Shown here: positions 23,539 through 25,073 of the stretch, in pieces
Numbering within the stretch: position 1 is the first letter of the stretch
Layout of the letters: the number at the start of each line of letters is the position of its first letter
Assembly (NCBI GenBank): GCA_900769795.1
Contig: CAAGHZ010000019.1
Location: 1 to 25,073 of the forward strand
Source: Clostridia bacterium
GTDB lineage: Bacteria; Bacillota; Clostridia; Monoglobales; Monoglobaceae
Direction of reading: 5' to 3'
Length of the DNA stretch: 25,073 nt
Notes under the pieces: generated by a model
Databases searched by the model: none
Told to the model about the DNA's origin: nothing
What the model saw: the letters and a program-made list of their open reading frames with translations, nothing else
Made by a program: the position numbers and the translations under genes

Positions 23539-23605
23539 AAAAAAAGTATGCAACAATACCCGATATGACAGAAACAGACAATCATATCAGTTTTGTTGCA
23601 TACTT
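23539..23605 (-). terminator. Long stem-loop with U-run after the walR-like gene
   Basis: Outer arms AAGTATGCAACAA (23544-23556) and TTGTTGCATACTT (23593-23605) are perfectly complementary, and an inner pair GATATGA/TCATATC (23562-23568, 23583-23589) can extend the structure. On the transcribed strand it ends in TTTTTTT (23545-23539). It is 12 nt after the walR-like stop and directly before the rlmH ribosome binding site, so it is probably a terminator or attenuator in front of rlmH. A weak promoter (TTGTCT, 17 nt, TATTGT) might lie inside it. Confidence 0.75.
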
Positions 23606-23617
23606 AAAGTTCATAAA

Positions 23618-24322
23618 TTAGAGTGCGAAGTAATAACCAACCCCACGCTTAGTCATAATATGTTTGGGCTGTGACGGGTCATCCTCTATCTTCTCTCTCA
23701 CACGGCGAACAGTAACATCAACAGTTCTTACATCACCGTAATACTCGTAATCCCATACATATTCAAGAAGATTTTTTCTTGAATAAATCTTGTTAGGCTG
23801 TGCCGACAAAAACTTAATAAGTTCGAATTCGCGCACTGTCAAATCAATGAGAGTTTCATTCTTATAAAGTTCGTAGCGGTTGCAATCAAGTTTAAAGCAA
23901 CCAACCTCAATAATCTCAACCTCATCGGGCTTTACAGGCTCAATCTCGATGCGACGCATATTTGCTCTTACTCTTGCCAGAAGTTCTCTCATGCTGAATG
24001 GTTTTGTGATGTAATCGTCCGCACCAATCTCAAGTCCCAAAACTTTATCAACCTCTTCTTTATGCGCTGCAGTAACCATAATTATAGGAACCGACGATGT
24101 TTCGCGGATTTTCTTACAAACTTCAAAACCATTCATTTCAGGCAGTCTGACATCAAGCAAAATAAGGTCAGGCTTCTCCTCGGTTTTTGGTGTTAAAGCC
24201 TTTTCTACCGCTTCTAAACCGTCATAGGCCTCGAAAACAGTATACCCCTCTTGCTGAAGGTTTAACTTTAAAATATCTACAATATTTTTTTCATCATCGA
24301 CAACGAGTATTTTCTTCGCCAT
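23618..24322 (-). CDS. walR: OmpR/PhoB-family response regulator, WalR-like
   Basis: A 234-residue DNA-binding response regulator. The receiver domain (1-~120) has Asp9-Asp10, the phosphate-accepting Asp57 in LILLDVRLPEMNG, Thr in IIMVTA and Lys in DYITKPFS. The winged-helix domain (~135-234) ends with YYGDVRTVDVTVRRVREKIE and TKRGVGYYF, very similar to WalR/YycF, the cell-wall homeostasis regulator of low-GC Gram-positives. The frame is open to 24457, but the family start MAKKILVVDDE and AAGGGG 8 nt upstream fix ATG 24322. It follows an M23 peptidase gene by 31 nt; WalR controls such wall hydrolases. No WalK kinase gene follows, so the symbol is tentative: it could be another PhoB-type paralogue. 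Confidence 0.85.
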   Translation of the reverse strand: MAKKILVVDDEKNIVDILKLNLQQEGYTVFEAYDGLEAVEKALTPKTEEKPDLILLDVRLPEMNGFEVCKKIRETSSVPIIMVTAAHKEEVDKVLGLEIGADDYITKPFSMRELLARVRANMRRIEIEPVKPDEVEIIEVGCFKLDCNRYELYKNETLIDLTVREFELIKFLSAQPNKIYSRKNLLEYVWDYEYYGDVRTVDVTVRRVREKIEDDPSQPKHIMTKRGVGYYFAL

Positions 24323-24353
24323 TTTTACAACCCCTTTGGTTATTAAATTAGCT

Positions 24354-24950
24354 TTAGTAAACCACAAAGTCAAGCGGATCACAAAACTCTCCGCAATGCT
24401 TAACCTCAAAATGAAGATGTGGGCCACTGCTATTACCCGTGCTGCCCACACGTGCAATCAGCTGCCCTTTTGAAACACTCTCGCCGGCCTTAACCAAGAT
24501 CTCGCTGCAATGAGCATAGGCGGTTTCATATCCATTATGATGATCAATCAAAATGTATTTGCCATACCCGCTCACAACTCCCGCATAGGCAACCTCTCCG
24601 TCGCCCGCCGCACAAATCTCGGTGCCTGCTTCTGCACCAATGTCCACACCGTTATGATTACGCCCGTCGCGCACTCCATAATCCGATGTAAGAACTCCAT
24701 CCGTTGGGTTAATAAAGCTTTTTTCTTCCGAACCTTCTTCTGCCTTGCCGATATTGTCCGGGATGCCATCAATTTTTGCTTCTGCAGGCACCTCTGCCGC
24801 AACAACTTCTGCCGAGACAGGTGCGTCGTTCATAGGAGCCGAAACACCGCCGCAAAACCACAGTGCCGCAACCATTACAATTAACGCTTTGGCTATTCCT
24901 TCATAAATTTCAGAAGGCTTTTTTTCGGAATTTTTCTGACTGTAATTCAT
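24354..24950 (-). CDS. Membrane-anchored M23 (LytM-type) peptidoglycan endopeptidase
   Basis: A 198-residue protein that should cut or regulate cutting of peptidoglycan cross-links outside the membrane. Residues ~18-36 (GIAKALIVMVAALWFCGGV) form one membrane helix or uncleaved signal. A Pro/Ala/Glu-rich linker (40-75) leads to the peptidase domain, with zinc ligands His99 and Asp103 (HNGVDIG) and His180 in HLHFEV, plus His147 (AYAHCS) and His178. All catalytic residues are intact, unlike degenerate activator forms. GGAGGA is 5 nt before ATG 24950. It is probably co-transcribed with the walR-like gene. A sigma-A-type promoter and a WalR-box-like site lie upstream. Confidence 0.93.
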   Translation of the reverse strand: MNYSQKNSEKKPSEIYEGIAKALIVMVAALWFCGGVSAPMNDAPVSAEVVAAEVPAEAKIDGIPDNIGKAEEGSEEKSFINPTDGVLTSDYGVRDGRNHNGVDIGAEAGTEICAAGDGEVAYAGVVSGYGKYILIDHHNGYETAYAHCSEILVKAGESVSKGQLIARVGSTGNSSGPHLHFEVKHCGEFCDPLDFVVY

Positions 24951-24961
24951 AAGATTCCTCC

Positions 24962-24990
24962 ATAAATTTAATAGTTTTTATTAAATTTAT
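24962..24990. promoter_or_regulatory. Perfect 12-bp inverted repeat in the M23 gene leader
   Basis: ATAAATTTAATA (24962-24973) and TATTAAATTTAT (24979-24990) flank GTTTT. The structure abuts the ribosome binding site (24956-24961). As RNA it could hide that site; as DNA it could be an operator. It is entirely A/T except for the loop G, so its folding would be weak. Confidence 0.5.
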
Positions 24991-24996
24991 ATTACA
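24980..24996 (-). promoter_or_regulatory. Near-consensus WalR box
   Basis: Minus strand TGTAAT, 5 nt (ATAAA), TTTAAT. The WalR consensus known from Bacillus and Staphylococcus is TGTWAH-N5-TGTWAH; only one of twelve defined positions differs. It sits just downstream of the predicted transcription start of the M23-walR operon, a position that suggests autoregulation. The base composition makes a chance match possible. Confidence 0.4.
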
Positions 24997-25005
24997 GTCT
25001 TTATA

Positions 25006-25034
25006 ATTTTAAACTAACTTTTCTAAAAAATCAA
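25006..25034 (-). promoter_or_regulatory. Promoter of the M23-walR operon
   Basis: TTGATT (25034-25029), exactly 17 nt, TAAAAT (25011-25006): a good sigma-A promoter. Transcription would start near 24999, about 49 nt before the M23 ATG. An 8-bp A/T inverted repeat (25039-25046 and 25053-25060) lies immediately upstream and could act as an UP-like element. Confidence 0.6.
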
Positions 25035-25073
25035 GGGGTTTATTAAAATTTGTTAATAAAAATATTAAAAAAA

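Noticed and set aside
24323..24457. 45-codon N-terminal extension of the response regulator
   Set aside because: The family starts at MAKKILVVDDE with its own ribosome binding site; the extension runs into the M23 gene in another frame.
1..25073. CRISPR arrays, tRNA/rRNA genes, insertion sequences, prophage or defence genes
   Set aside because: None seen: no regularly spaced repeats, no transposase, integrase, Cas or toxin-antitoxin proteins, and all stretches between genes are short.

Overview
The window looks like part of a chromosome from an uncultured Clostridia-type Firmicute, probably from a gut or other plant-fibre-rich anaerobic habitat. Evidence: A/T-rich intergenic DNA, strong AGGAGG-type ribosome binding sites, S-layer-homology (SLH) cell-wall proteins, a lipoprotein-based sugar ABC importer of the LplB/LplC type, an OmpR/PhoB-type regulator resembling WalR, and RlmH. 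Bases 1-25 are not genomic: they match the 3' part of the standard Illumina read-1 adapter. The left edge is therefore an assembly or read end, and it cuts off a gene.

Apart from one gene, everything is on the minus strand, so the order of transcription is right to left. At the right end (24950 to 23039) are a membrane-anchored M23 peptidase, a WalR-like response regulator and the rRNA methyltransferase RlmH. This is conserved housekeeping and cell-wall context, but no WalK kinase is present between walR and rlmH.

Left of that lies a large carbohydrate-utilisation locus. Module 1 (22938-20676): an SGNH esterase-like hydrolase, a stand-alone F5/8C (discoidin-like) protein without a signal peptide, and an aldose-epimerase-like protein. 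Module 2 (20538-17928): a short-chain dehydrogenase whose catalytic Tyr position is Phe, a UlaG-like metallo-hydrolase, and a zinc-dependent alcohol/polyol dehydrogenase. An AraC-family regulator on the plus strand (17050-17901) ends in a clear intrinsic terminator facing module 2. Module 3 (16858 to beyond the left edge): a cupin, deoC, a ribokinase-family kinase, a GH105-type unsaturated glycuronyl hydrolase, a solute-binding lipoprotein, two permeases, two SLH surface proteins, a 1530-residue secreted heparinase II/III-like polysaccharide lyase with a C-terminal F5/8C domain, and the start of another secreted protein.

Inferred logic: the secreted lyase cuts an acidic (uronate-containing) polysaccharide at the cell surface, SLH proteins help organise the surface, the importer takes up unsaturated oligosaccharides, and the GH105 enzyme removes the unsaturated uronate inside the cell. 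The cupin, dehydrogenases, lactonase-like protein, kinase and aldolase then process the sugars. The importer plus GH105 arrangement resembles the rhamnogalacturonan yte/ytc genes of Bacillus subtilis, but the substrate cannot be settled from sequence. No ABC ATPase, KduI or KDPG aldolase is encoded here.

The most interesting new observation is regulatory. The promoters of modules 1 and 2 share one architecture: two GGTGAAT direct repeats 20-21 bp apart, followed by a -10 box exactly 32 bp after the second TTGGTG. This is the geometry expected of an AraC-family activator. A second, different repeat pair overlaps both divergent promoters between the cupin gene and araC. No tRNA, rRNA, CRISPR array, insertion sequence or phage gene was seen, and no gene-free stretch exceeds about 200 bases.
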